Assembly: GCA_037439785.1 (NCBI GenBank)
Contig: JBBIVJ010000005.1
Coordinates: 62,001-126,000, forward strand
Direction: 5' to 3'
DNA from: DSVZ01 sp037439785
Lineage (GTDB): Bacteria; Verrucomicrobiota; Verrucomicrobiia; Limisphaerales; J093
DNA length: 64,000 nucleotides
The first letter of the stretch is position 1. Each line of letters opens with the position of its first letter. Below are positions 7,656 through 16,474 of the stretch, piece after piece. The notes beneath the pieces are model-generated. The model had not been told where the DNA came from and did no database searches. It worked only from the letters and a program-made list of their open reading frames with translations. Made by a program: the position numbers and the translations under genes.

Positions 7656-8861
7656 TCAATCCCCCAGTGCTTCAGCTAGGAGTTCCGCGACGTCGCGCAC
7701 GACCATCCGACGGTCGTACCCCAACGTCTTCAAGGCGTCTTCGAAGCGGAAGATCTCGTAGGGGCAGGAAACAGCCAGAACATCGGCGCCGGTGGCCACG
7801 GCCTCGCGCACGCGCCGCTCCGACAACCGCTCCAAGCCCCGCGCCTTGAACCAGGAATCCAACCACATGCCACCTCCGCCCCCGCCACAACAAAGAGAAT
7901 TCTCACGATGATGGGCCATTTCGACCAGTTTCACGCCCGGGATGGCTTGTAGCAGCCGACGGGGATCGTCGAAGCTGCCCCCTCGCCGGCCCAGGCAACA
8001 AGAGTCGTGGTAAGTCACTCTGAGGTGAAGGGGCCGGGTGAGCTTCGGCTTGAGGGCGTCGATCCGGGCTGCCAGGAACTGGTGGGTATGCTGGACGGGA
8101 TAGTGGAAGCCATAGAGCGGATAACGAACGCAGAAGGCGTTGTAAGCATGCGGATCACCGGTCACGATGCGTCGGAACTGGTACCTCCGAAAGATCTCCA
8201 GGTGGTAATCGGTGAGTGTCTCGAACAGGCCTGATTCCCAGGTGACCACGCCGCAATCGCCGGCGCACTTCTCTTCGTTGCCGAGGATGGCGAAGTCCAC
8301 TCCCAGCGCATGGAACAGCCGGGCGGTCGCGCGGCTGCCGTCGATGCCGCGGGGATAGTAGGAGGTATAGCATTCCACGAACCACAACACGTCCACCGCT
8401 CTTTGGCACTGGGCCAGGATGGGCACGGGGACCCCGGCGCTTGGGACCCAGTGGGCGCGTTTGCGGGAGGACTCGCCCATGGGGTTGCCGTAGCGGAGGG
8501 TGTTTTGGAGCGCCCGCAGGAATTCCATGGGCAGCTCGGCGCGCCGGGCCAGGGTTTGTTCCTTGACCAGTGGCAGCAGCACGTCTGACAGGCGAATCCC
8601 CCGCGGGCATTTGACCATGCAGGCGTAGCAAGCCACGCAATGGAGGAGACTGTCGGATCTGAACACTTCTTCAAGTCGGCCCCGCCGCAACAGGCTGATG
8701 ATGCGGTGTGGGGTGTATTCCATGTGTTCCCCGTAGGGGCAGGTGGCCGCGCACGTGCCGCATTGGATGCAGGTCCGCAGGCGCTTGCCTTCCGGAATGG
8801 TCAGGATGGTGTCCAGCGCAATGTTCGGTGCGCGGACGTCAGTTTCGAAGGTGGCGATCAT
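7656..8861 (-). CDS. HdrC-HdrB fusion-type iron-sulfur protein (CCG domain)
   Basis: A 401-residue protein joining an HdrC-like ferredoxin half to an HdrB-like half. The two N-terminal [4Fe-4S] motifs are CIQCGTCAATCP (~31) and CVACYACMVKCP (~75). The C-terminal half has HDSCCLGR and LCCGGGGGGMW (~322), typical of CCG domains that hold a noncubane cluster or disulfide site. Two deviations stand out. The first CCG repeat reads KCAGDCG with TGDPHAYN where a CPxC is usual. The second ends in SCPYEI rather than CxxC. ATG 8861 is used because the ferredoxin domain follows it; longer frames lack homology. It sits between the membrane oxidoreductase (207 bp upstream) and hdrA (3 nt downstream). Confidence 0.85.
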   Translation of the reverse strand: MIATFETDVRAPNIALDTILTIPEGKRLRTCIQCGTCAATCPYGEHMEYTPHRIISLLRRGRLEEVFRSDSLLHCVACYACMVKCPRGIRLSDVLLPLVKEQTLARRAELPMEFLRALQNTLRYGNPMGESSRKRAHWVPSAGVPVPILAQCQRAVDVLWFVECYTSYYPRGIDGSRATARLFHALGVDFAILGNEEKCAGDCGVVTWESGLFETLTDYHLEIFRRYQFRRIVTGDPHAYNAFCVRYPLYGFHYPVQHTHQFLAARIDALKPKLTRPLHLRVTYHDSCCLGRRGGSFDDPRRLLQAIPGVKLVEMAHHRENSLCCGGGGGGMWLDSWFKARGLERLSERRVREAVATGADVLAVSCPYEIFRFEDALKTLGYDRRMVVRDVAELLAEALGD

Positions 8862-9068
8862 GGTGAGCCCTGGATGCAAGGTGGGAAGCCAAGGGCGGGA
8901 CCGAAACGTCCCCGATTGAACCAACCGCCGTGTTTGGCCACGGTAGAGTCGGGGGATGAGCAGAGTGGCCTGTCGGCCTGCACCAAGGCCGGAATGCCCC
9001 GGCCCGGTCTGGCGCTGCGCGGGGGGAGCTTGCAAGTTCCGCCCCTTCCGGATTTCGGATGCGGGGTT

Positions 9069-11072
9069 TCATCTCTCCAGTGTCGCTTCGGCCACCAGTT
9101 CAGCGATCTCCTTGACCGCCAGGCGCCCTTCGCAGCCGGTGGTCTTGAGCGCGTCGCGGAACATGGCCAGGTCTTTGGGACAAGCCACCACCAGCGTGTG
9201 CACCTCCGGCAGCGTGGCTGCCTCCCGCACGCGGCTCTCGGCAGGGCGTTCCCGGGGGCGCTCGGTCTCGGTCATCCAGATGCGCCCGCCTCCGGCACCG
9301 CAACAAAAGCTCCGCTCCCGATGACGGGGCATTTCGACCAGGTCCAGGCCGAGCCGGCGCAGCAGGCGCCGGGGCGGCTCATAGATGCCGTTGTAGCGCC
9401 CGAGGTAGCACGGGTCATGGTAGGTCACCCGGCCTGCCAACGGGCGTCGCACGGTGAGCCGCCCGCTGGCCAACAGCCCCTCCAGCACTTCGGTGTGGTG
9501 CCGCACCGGGACGGCGGAGCCATTCCATGAGTACTCGTTTCGCAGGGTGTTGAAGGTGTGCGGGTCCGTGGTGACCACGGCCTGGAAGCGGGCTTGGGTC
9601 ATGGCCTGCTGATTCTTCTGGCGGAGCAGCTCAAACAAGCCTTCCTCGCCCAGTCGGCGCACGTCGTTGCCGGCATTCCATTCGGCCTCATGGAGCAGGC
9701 CGACGTCCAGGCCCGCCCGGACGAACAGTTGTGCCGTGCAGCGGGTGGCCGACTCGCAGCGGGGATCGAAACTCGCGAAGTCACCGACGAACCACAGGTA
9801 TTCGACCGGTTCCCGCCGGGCGTCGCAGAGGGTGAGCCCGGGGGCCTGTACCCAACGAGCGCGAAGGCGTTCGGATTTCCCGAAGGCGTTGCCGTACCGT
9901 TGAAGGCTGGCCAAGGCCACTTGCACGCCCCGGTCCACCTGACCTTCGCTGACCAGGTGTCGGCGCAGGGCCACCAGAATCGGGACGTGTTCGTTCCAGA
10001 CCGCGCACCGTTCCATGCAGGCCATGCAAGTGGCGCACGCCCAGACCTCGGCCGGGGTGATGACATCGCCGACAAGCCTTGGTGCTGGGGGCCGGGAGCG
10101 GGCAAGGGGACCCGACCGGCCGTGCTGGAGGATCTGCTGCCTGATCTTCTGGACGATTTGCTGAGGTTGCAACGGATACCCGGAAGCCGTGGCGGGACAG
10201 GCGCGGTCGCAACGGCCACACTCGGCGCAGGCAAAGCCGGCCAGCAATTGTTTCCACGTCAATTCCGGCCATCGCGCGGCCCCGAGGGTCACGTCATGTC
10301 GGATTCCCCGAAGACTCAGGTCCCCGGGCGGCCGCGTAGCCGCTTGGCTGAAGAAAACGTTGAACGGTGCTGCGACCAGATGCAGGTGCTTCGAGTGCGG
10401 CAGATAGACAAGAAAGCCCAGCACGCCGACCATGTGGGCCCACCACATGACCGCCTCCCACTTTCCTGCCTGGCTCACGGTAAGTTCCGAGAAAAGGCCG
10501 GACATCCAATGACTGATCGGCGATGCGACGAAGTGGGATTCACCCTCGCGCACGGTCCGGAAGGCCGCACCGAGCAACGTGGTGACCATCAGGAAACCGA
10601 TCCACGCCAGGATGAGCAGGGCGTCGCGGCTTCGATGCAGATAGGGCGGGGCAACCAACTGGCGTCGCACCAGCGCGACTCCGAGGGCCAGCAGCACCAG
10701 CACGGCAAAGAACTCCAGTGCGGCCGCCACGGGCGGCACCTCTTCCGGGTACGGAACGGGCAAAAACGGCAGAAGCCCCCGCATCAGACTCCAGCAAAAA
10801 CAGGCCGCGTAGATCACAAAGCCCCAAAACATCACGAAGTGCGGCAGCCCGATGCTGCGTTCATGGAAGATGCGCGGTTGCAGCAGCACATGACGCAGGG
10901 CATGCCGGCGGCGACGGCCGGGGTGATCGAACCGGTCCTCGAAGCGGCCCTGTTTCAGCAACCCGACCAGCCGCAGACAGCGCCATGCGAAAAGCCCAGA
11001 GGCCGTTGCCGCCAGTGCCCACAGAAGCAGCAAGCCCGGGACGCCAAGCCATGAAACCCGAACCGGATCCAT
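9069..11072 (-). CDS. Membrane ETF:quinone oxidoreductase (DUF224/EMO-like)
   Basis: A 667-residue protein with about six membrane helices in residues ~8-245, including a NarI-like region with histidines suited to heme b. A dicluster ferredoxin region follows (CAECGRCDRACP ~279; CATCMACMERC ~343), then two CCG-type halves (second: HDPCYLGR, SFCCGAGGGR). This order matches EtfAB:menaquinone oxidoreductases that move electrons from acyl-CoA or similar dehydrogenases into the quinone pool. It lies 5 nt after etfA, which strongly supports that role. The first CCG half has lost its usual cysteines (EWNAGNDVRR and TTDPHTFN), and the second has ACPKDL instead of CxxC. No acyl-CoA dehydrogenase is in the window, so the upstream donor is unknown. 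Confidence 0.87.
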   Translation of the reverse strand: MDPVRVSWLGVPGLLLLWALAATASGLFAWRCLRLVGLLKQGRFEDRFDHPGRRRRHALRHVLLQPRIFHERSIGLPHFVMFWGFVIYAACFCWSLMRGLLPFLPVPYPEEVPPVAAALEFFAVLVLLALGVALVRRQLVAPPYLHRSRDALLILAWIGFLMVTTLLGAAFRTVREGESHFVASPISHWMSGLFSELTVSQAGKWEAVMWWAHMVGVLGFLVYLPHSKHLHLVAAPFNVFFSQAATRPPGDLSLRGIRHDVTLGAARWPELTWKQLLAGFACAECGRCDRACPATASGYPLQPQQIVQKIRQQILQHGRSGPLARSRPPAPRLVGDVITPAEVWACATCMACMERCAVWNEHVPILVALRRHLVSEGQVDRGVQVALASLQRYGNAFGKSERLRARWVQAPGLTLCDARREPVEYLWFVGDFASFDPRCESATRCTAQLFVRAGLDVGLLHEAEWNAGNDVRRLGEEGLFELLRQKNQQAMTQARFQAVVTTDPHTFNTLRNEYSWNGSAVPVRHHTEVLEGLLASGRLTVRRPLAGRVTYHDPCYLGRYNGIYEPPRRLLRRLGLDLVEMPRHRERSFCCGAGGGRIWMTETERPRERPAESRVREAATLPEVHTLVVACPKDLAMFRDALKTTGCEGRLAVKEIAELVAEATLER

Positions 11073-11077
11073 TGCGC

Positions 11078-12049
11078 CTATCGTTTGCGGGCTTGGACCT
11101 TTTCCAGGAGTCGGGGGAGCAACTCGAGGGCGTCACCCACCACGCCGTAGTGAGCGCTGTTGAAGATCGGCGCGCGCGGGTCCGTGTTCACGGCGATGAT
11201 GTACTCGGAGTTCTGCATCCCTTCCCAATGTTCCGGAGCCCCGCTGATGCCCAACGCCAGGTACACCCGGGGTCGGACCGTCATGCCCGACTTGCCTACC
11301 AGGCGGCTCAGCGCCAGCCAGCCCTGGTCAATGACCGGTCGCGACCCACAGACGGCGCCGCCCAGGGCCGCAGCCAGTTGCTCGGCCAGGGGCAGGTTGG
11401 ACCGGTCTTGCAGCCCCCGTCCCACGCCCACCAAAACCGGTTGCTTGGCGATGTCCACCGCGCCCGGCTCGGGATCGAGGTAGCGGTGGAAAGTCAGTGG
11501 CGGGGTGTCTCCCGGCACGGCCAGCGGGGTGACCTTGGCGGACCGTGGTTGGTGGTCCGTCCGAGGGGGGAACGCCCCCGGCATGAGAACCACGATGCCC
11601 TGTGCCCCCGAGAGCCGGACTTCAGCGAAGACCTTGCCTGCACACCACTGGCAGGTGAGAACCAAGCTGTCCTCTTCGACGCGCGCGGCGCGGCAGAAGT
11701 TGACCAGCGGCAAGTCGGTACGGGCGGCCAGCACCGCACCCACGCCCAGGGTAAGATTGGAGCCCGCCAGCAGGATCAACCCGGCCTCGGTCTGCCGCCG
11801 GACCTGGAGCAGCGCCGCGGCGGAGGCTTGTTCGCCAGGCGGGTCCCATTGCGGGTTGTCCATGACAACGATCTCGTCCGCAAGGCTCAGCCGGTCTGCC
11901 AGCGGGGCTGCCTGCCGACCGAGCAACAGCGCGTACAGGGGGACCCCCATGACGTCTGCCAGGTACCGGCCGGCGCCCAGCACTTCAAAGGTCAGGTCCG
12001 GGATCTCCCCGCGAAGGGACTCTGCCAGGACGAGAACGGGTTTTAGCAT
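11078..12049 (-). CDS. etfA: Electron transfer flavoprotein alpha subunit
   Basis: A 323-residue EtfA. The N-terminal nucleotide-binding-like domain (VLVLAESLRGEI) leads to the C-terminal FAD domain with VGVGRGLQD (~207-215), GSRPVIDQGWL, GKSGMTVRPRVYLALGISG (~253-271), then the standard ending NTDPRAPIFNSAHYGVVGD. It has no extra N-terminal ferredoxin domain. EtfAB takes electrons from flavin dehydrogenases. With the membrane oxidoreductase 5 nt downstream these would pass to quinone. Whether this pair bifurcates cannot be read reliably from sequence. The gene follows etfB after 12 nt. Confidence 0.93.
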   Translation of the reverse strand: MLKPVLVLAESLRGEIPDLTFEVLGAGRYLADVMGVPLYALLLGRQAAPLADRLSLADEIVVMDNPQWDPPGEQASAAALLQVRRQTEAGLILLAGSNLTLGVGAVLAARTDLPLVNFCRAARVEEDSLVLTCQWCAGKVFAEVRLSGAQGIVVLMPGAFPPRTDHQPRSAKVTPLAVPGDTPPLTFHRYLDPEPGAVDIAKQPVLVGVGRGLQDRSNLPLAEQLAAALGGAVCGSRPVIDQGWLALSRLVGKSGMTVRPRVYLALGISGAPEHWEGMQNSEYIIAVNTDPRAPIFNSAHYGVVGDALELLPRLLEKVQARKR

Positions 12050-12061
12050 GGCTTGTCCTCC

Positions 12062-12844
12062 TTACAGCAGACCGCGTTGTACCAGCACCTCGACCAGTTG
12101 ATCGGCCACGCTGTCCGGTGGGCCTTCCAGCCACTGCACGCGACGGGTCGCATCGGGGAAGTACAGCCGGGCCGGCTGCCACTGTCGGGGGCGGGCGGGC
12201 AGCGGGACGTCTGCGGCCTCGATTCGACCGGACTTCATTACCGCGCGCACCCGCGCCACCGGCACGTAGCGGGGCGGCCTTTCTGCGGCCTGGATGCCCA
12301 GGACTGCGGGCAACGGCACTTCGAACTCTCCGCGCAAACCGCCGGCAAATTCCTTGATCACTCGGACCGTGCGTCCGGTTTCGTCTCGTGCAACACCGCT
12401 GACGACGCCCACAAACGGCAGATGCAGCGCCTCGGCCAGGTAAGGGGCCAGCTCGCCTTCCAGATCGTCCATGGCCTGGGAACCGGTGAGCACGAACGTC
12501 TCCGCCGGTTCCAGGAGACCCGCGGAACGCAACCACGAGGCGAACGCCGCGGCCAGGGCTGCGGTTCCCAGGTCGAGCTGGGGGAGCGTGAGCTTGACCG
12601 CCCGGTCTGCCCCCTTGGCCAAAGCGGTCCAGAGGGCGTCGTCCACCTCGGGCGCCTCCAGAGCCACCACGGTGACTGTGCCGCCATGTTTTTCTTTCAA
12701 CAAGAGGGCCTGTTCGAGTGCGTGGTCGTCGGCGTCGCCCAGCTTGTATCGGACAGCCTCCGGATCCAGCGCACGTGCATCGGCGTCGAGCACGAGCTCT
12801 TCCACCGTGTCGGGGACCAACTTCCAGCACACGATGAGGTTCAT
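12062..12844 (-). CDS. etfB: Electron transfer flavoprotein beta subunit
   Basis: A 260-residue EtfB, first gene of the operon. It starts MNLIVCWKLVPDT, the usual EtfB opening. The nucleotide-binding region LKEKHGGTVTVVALEAP (~50-66), TGSQAMDDLEGELAPYLAEAL (~125-145) and GVARDETGRTVRVIKEF are also present. A longer in-frame start upstream would add a Pro-rich, non-homologous leader, so ATG 12844 is preferred. An AT-rich stretch at about 12920-12985, unusual for this genome, probably holds the operon promoter, though no single -35/-10 pair is convincing. Confidence 0.92.
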   Translation of the reverse strand: MNLIVCWKLVPDTVEELVLDADARALDPEAVRYKLGDADDHALEQALLLKEKHGGTVTVVALEAPEVDDALWTALAKGADRAVKLTLPQLDLGTAALAAAFASWLRSAGLLEPAETFVLTGSQAMDDLEGELAPYLAEALHLPFVGVVSGVARDETGRTVRVIKEFAGGLRGEFEVPLPAVLGIQAAERPPRYVPVARVRAVMKSGRIEAADVPLPARPRQWQPARLYFPDATRRVQWLEGPPDSVADQLVEVLVQRGLL

Positions 12845-13375
12845 GGGGGGACAAGGTTGAGGCTCGGGTCTGGCTTGCCCGGGCATGTTCGGGTTGGGTT
12901 GCATAACCAACGACCGGGAGTCTTATTGACTACTATATCATGCCTATAGAGCAGCAATATTTCAACAGAATTTATCTCAAATGGCTCCGGGAAGTGTTCT
13001 TGTGGTGCGCAAGGGGAATGGAATGGAAGGCGGGCAGACCGCGGGCAACTTTGAGCGATCCTCCACGGCAGCAAAAGATTGCGGTACTGCCCGGTGTGTC
13101 TTGGAGGATGGGGAATGTGCAGTGCACCTTTTTGGGGAGCGCGGCTGTTTCCTGTGCTTTCGATCCGCACCCTGCAGCTTGTTCGCGGGCCGATCAACGG
13201 AAGCTGGCCAATTGGCGGGCTGGGAACCCTGCACAGCCTGGCAAGGAGCGGTGTCGAGGCTGGGGGGCTCGGCAGGTGGTTGGCCGCCGCCGTCAGCCAG
13301 GGGTGGGGGTGGTCCGCCGCATGACCGTGGCGGCTAAGCGGGAAGGGGGCTCGTTACCCAGTTCGGTAAGCTGTT
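12845..13375. other. Intergenic region upstream of etfB
   Basis: About 530 bp without a supported gene. Its first ~140 bp include an AT-rich island (about 12920-12985) with TATAGT- and TATAGG-like hexamers on the minus strand, likely the etf operon promoter. Open frames beyond it have no homology and irregular composition. Confidence 0.5.
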
Positions 13376-13391
13376 GGTTGAACGAAGCCGC
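13376..13391 (+). repeat. Left arm of a 16-bp inverted repeat bounding the IS91-type element
   Basis: GGTTGAACGAAGCCGC, the exact reverse complement of 15586-15601. The two arms enclose the integrase and transposase relics. The match does not extend further at either end. Confidence 0.75.
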
Positions 13392-13547
13392 TTCGCGGCG
13401 GGGAAGGCGGGGCGCGCCTGCCGCAGGTCCGTGCCGGGGTTGACGGCGGATTGGCATTGGGCCGGACGGGGTCCGCGGTCATGCTCCCGGCACCCGGCCG
13501 CCTCGAGGCGAACCGGGCGCCGACAGCCAACCGCAAAACACGTCCGT

Positions 13548-14437
13548 ATGCCTAAAAAAACGGTTCCGTTCCCGCCAGCCTAAACCGCTACGCCGAAGAC
13601 CTCCGGCTGCTCCCCCGGCAACCCCGCCGCCGGCAGGCCTACCGGGCCTGTGTGCGCCAGTTGAGCGAACACTTCGGCCGGGCCCCCGAGCAGGTCACCC
13701 CTGAGGAAATGCGCCCGTACTTCCTCCACCTCAAGACCCAGCGGCGCTTCTCCCGCGCCCGCTCCCCCCAGGCCATCTGCGCCATCAAGCTCTTCTGGGA
13801 GAAGTCCCTGCGGCGCCCCTGGCCCGCCGAGGTCGCGCGGGTCCGGGCCGACCCGCAGTTCAAGCTGCCGGTGGTCCTTTCCGCCACCGCGGTCCGCCGC
13901 CTCCTGGCCGCCGTCCCTGCCCTCGACCACCGCGCGGCCCTCACCACGATCTACTCCTGCGGCCTGCGTCTGGCCGAGGGTCTCCACCGGGAGGTGCGTG
14001 CATCGACTCCGAGCGCCTGCTCCTGCACGTGCGCGGGGGCAAGGGCAACCGCGACCGCTACGTGCCGCTGCCCCCAGCGCACGCTGGTCCTGCTGCGCGA
14101 GGGCTGGAAGAACCACCGGCATCCCCGCTTCCTCTTCCCGGGCAGGGGGCACAACGGCCAGGGCGCGTCCACGGCCACCGTGCCGATGTGCCGCTCGACC
14201 CGGCAACGCACCTTCCGCCTCGCCCGCGAAGCCAGCGGGGGCCAGAAGGACTGCCCCCTCCACACCCTGCGCCACTCGTACGTCCCCCACCTGCTCGAAC
14301 AGGGCGAGAACCTCCGGCAGATCCAGGTCAACCTCGGGCACAAGAGCCCCACGGTCACCGCGCTCTATACCCACCTGACCAGCCTCTGCCAGACCCAGCA
14401 CCAGCAGCGTCTCAACGGCTTCATGAACGACCTCTGA
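13548..14437 (+). pseudogene. Tyrosine site-specific recombinase of the IS91-type element, frameshifted
   Basis: The protein follows IS91-associated integrases: ...YAEDLRLLPRQ, then QLSEHFGRAPEQVTPEEMRP and ICAIKLFWEKSLRRPWP. Catalytic-type residues survive: R in YSCGLRLAEG, HTLRHSYVPHLL, LGHKSPTVTALYTHL. Three frame changes break it. The ATG at 13548 leads into a seven-A run (13554-13560), and the homologous frame resumes one base back. Near 14000 the frame shifts so that IDSERLLLHVRGGKGNRDRYVPLP is read out of phase, and it returns near 14078. The last two shifts compensate. It cannot give a normal protein unless these are sequencing errors. The GTG at 13652 gives the longest uninterrupted N-terminal frame. 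Confidence 0.82.
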
Positions 14438-14446
14438 GATCGGCTC

Positions 14447-15510
14447 GTGGCCGCCAGCCTTCCCACGGGGGCCGGCGTCAGCGCGAGGTGCTCGACAAGC
14501 TCCCGGGCTGCCGCACGCCCGCCCGGGGCGGCGAACTCTTCGCCTGCCCCCGGTGCGGCTCCTTCCCTTACGCCTACCCCTCCTGCAACGACCGGCACTG
14601 CCCGCTCTGCGGCCAGACCGACGCCGACACCTGGCTGGCCGACCACACCGCCCTGCTCCTGCCCACGCCCTGCTTCCGGCTTGCCTTCACCGTGCCCGAC
14701 GCCCTGCGCACCTGGCTGCGCGCCCATCCGGAACCGGGGCTCGACGTGCTCTTCGCCACCTCCGCCCGGGCCCTGCAGGCGCTGGCCGCCGAACCCCGGC
14801 GCCCGGGGGCGTCGTTGGGGATGCTCGGTGTCCTGCACACCGGGAGCCGCACCCTCATCTACCACCCGCACGTCCACTACCTGGTGCCCGCCGGCGGGCT
14901 CAGCCCCGACCAGCGGCAGTGGGTCCCCCGCCGGCCCCGGTTCCTGGTCCACGTCCATCCCCTGGCCGACCACTTCCGCACCCTCATTCCGGCGCGAACT
15001 CGAACGTCAGGCTCCCGGAGCCCCGGAGTTGTTGCCCGCGCGGGTGTGGAAGCAGCGCTGGGTCGTCCATTGCCAGGCGGCCGGCTGCGCGGGCCCTACC
15101 GCGACAGCGCCACGGGCCGCGCCGTCCACCTCGATCTGGAGCCTTCCGAGCTCCTCCGCCGGTTCCTGCAACACGTCCTGCCCGCCGGCTTCCATCGGGT
15201 CCGGCGCTTCGGCTGGCTGCATCCCGCCGCGCGGGTCAAACGCAACCGGGTGCGGGCGCTGCTGGACCTGGTCCCGCAGCTCACGGAGGCGGAGCGGGCG
15301 GCCTGGCAGCCCCCCACCCAGGACTGGGAGGCGCCGGAGCCCGACCCGCCACCGGCGCCAACGCCGGTCTGTCCGCGGCGCCTCCGGCCGATGGTGCGGG
15401 TGTGGCAAGCCCTCGGGACCGTCGTCCGACGCGTGCCGGGGCAGTCCTTCCGCGCTCAGCGCCTCGCTGGCGAAGGTCGGAACGGGCGATCGAGAGCGGG
15501 CCGGGCGGCA
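14447..15510 (+). pseudogene. IS91-family HUH transposase relic
   Basis: The zinc-binding region (CRTPARGGELFACPRCGS, then CNDRHCPLCG) and the HUH motif YHPHVHYLVPAGGLSPDQRQWVP are intact in one frame. After HFRT the homologous frame switches (near 14990) to read FRRELERQAPGAPELLPARVWK. Near 15090 it switches back to YRDSATGRAVHLDLEPSELL and RRFLQHVLPAGFHRVRRFGWLHP. Between these blocks the segment that normally holds the relaxase tyrosine (a YxxRYTxRVAISN-like stretch) is missing. The N-terminus is also poorly defined. The gene therefore looks inactive. The 3' limit is approximate because the open frame runs on into non-homologous sequence. Confidence 0.82.
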
Positions 15511-15585
15511 ACGCAGGCCTGTGCGGGGGAGGCACGTGACACTTGCCGCAAGGGGCCGACGCCGCACGGCTCCGCCCGAAGTCCC

Positions 15586-15601
15586 GCGGCTTCGTTCAAC
15601 C
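15586..15601 (-). repeat. Right arm of the 16-bp inverted repeat
   Basis: GCGGCTTCGTTCAACC, reverse complement of 13376-13391. It lies about 90 bp beyond the last transposase homology and ~260 bp before the hydrogenase protease stop codon. Confidence 0.75.
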
Positions 15602-15858
15602 CGGGAAGGCAGCGAACAGGGGAGGCGGCAGCACCACCGACGAGTTCAACGCCCCCTCCTCCTCCCCCGTTCTCTACATTCCTTTGGGGTGTTAGCGAGC
15701 TCCCGGTCGGGAAGACCGTCGTGGACTCACCGCCGGGTTTGTCGGGCGGCGCCACGGGCAGGTTGGCCGTTCCTTCAGGGACCGGTTGGTTCGGCACCGC
15801 GCGTGCGGCCGGGGTGGCGCCTCCCGGAGAGTGGGTTACCGCCGGAGGAAGCGAGGTT
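15602..15858. other. Intergenic sequence between the IS91-type element and the hydrogenase protease gene
   Basis: About 257 bp. It contains a C/T-rich run (near 15650-15670). No gene or clear terminator is seen. Open frames entering from the transposase are non-homologous. Confidence 0.5.
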
Positions 15859-16425
15859 TCAGGCGTCGGTTGCGAAACGGCCGGAGCCCGTCGCCATCAG
15901 TTCTTCGAGCACCTGGCGGGCGCGGGCGATGGCGTGGGGCAAGGCAGCTTGCAGGGCCGGCGTCAGCGTCGTGCCCAGCGTGAAGGGGTCGGCGACTTCG
16001 ATGGCCAGAATTTTCACCTGCTGCGGCATGGGTAGACCCAGTTGGCGGCCCAGGGCCAGCGTTTCACCCACGCCCAGGAAGTGGGGATTGCGGCCGGTGT
16101 GATTGACCCAGGCGGTCGGGTCCAATTCCAGCAGGCTGCCGGGGGGCACCTGGCCGGTTTGGATGGCATCCACCAGCAGCACCTTTTCCCGGCCGGCCAC
16201 GTGATCCAGCAGCGCCAGGCCCATTTCGGTGGTCGCGCGCGCCTCGATGTGGGGATGACCATGCAACTCGCCGGCCAGATGGCGGACAACGCGCAAACCA
16301 ATGGCGTCGTCAGTAAGAATGTCATTGCCCAGACCGAGCAGCAGGATCGGCCGGGCAACTGCGGGAGACCCGGACGACGGCTGACGACTGGCTTCGGCCC
16401 GGGGGGAGTCGGCCGACGCGTTCAT
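15859..16425 (-). CDS. [NiFe]-hydrogenase maturation endopeptidase (HyaD/HybD-like)
   Basis: A 188-residue protein whose core begins ILLLGLGNDILTDDAIGLRVVRHL (~26-49), the signature of the hydrogenase maturation peptidase family, with the metal-binding Asp in DDAIG. VLLVDAIQTG (~91-100) supplies the second conserved Asp, and PHFLGVGETLALG holds the conserved His region. These enzymes cut the C-terminal tail from the large subunit after nickel insertion. The large subunit just upstream (50 bp) has such a tail. ATG 16425 is preferred; longer frames overlap mvhA and lack homology. It is the last gene of the operon. Confidence 0.9.
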   Translation of the reverse strand: MNASADSPRAEASRQPSSGSPAVARPILLLGLGNDILTDDAIGLRVVRHLAGELHGHPHIEARATTEMGLALLDHVAGREKVLLVDAIQTGQVPPGSLLELDPTAWVNHTGRNPHFLGVGETLALGRQLGLPMPQQVKILAIEVADPFTLGTTLTPALQAALPHAIARARQVLEELMATGSGRFATDA

Positions 16426-16474
16426 CCCAATGCCCGTCAATTCCGGAACGGGGAAAAGCAGCCGGGCGGGCAGG

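Larger units (their letters stand above)
13376..15601 (+). mobile_element. Decayed IS91-family-type element (integrase plus HUH transposase)
   Basis: A 2226-bp unit with a tyrosine recombinase relic followed by an IS91-type transposase relic, a known gene pairing for IS91 relatives. Both genes carry frameshifts, and the transposase has lost a core segment. Perfect 16-bp inverted repeats flank the unit; classical IS91 elements do not have long terminal inverted repeats. No target-site duplication is obvious. The element separates the etf operon from the hydrogenase operon without breaking either. Confidence 0.75.

Noticed and set aside
12940..13443. A possible 167-residue protein upstream of etfB
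   Set aside because: No homology, irregular composition, no ribosome site; the region better fits promoter plus non-coding DNA.
13554..13560. Programmed -1 frameshifting at the seven-A run of the integrase
   Set aside because: The phase of the A-run does not allow standard tandem slippage, and the gene carries two further frame breaks, so decay or sequencing error is simpler.
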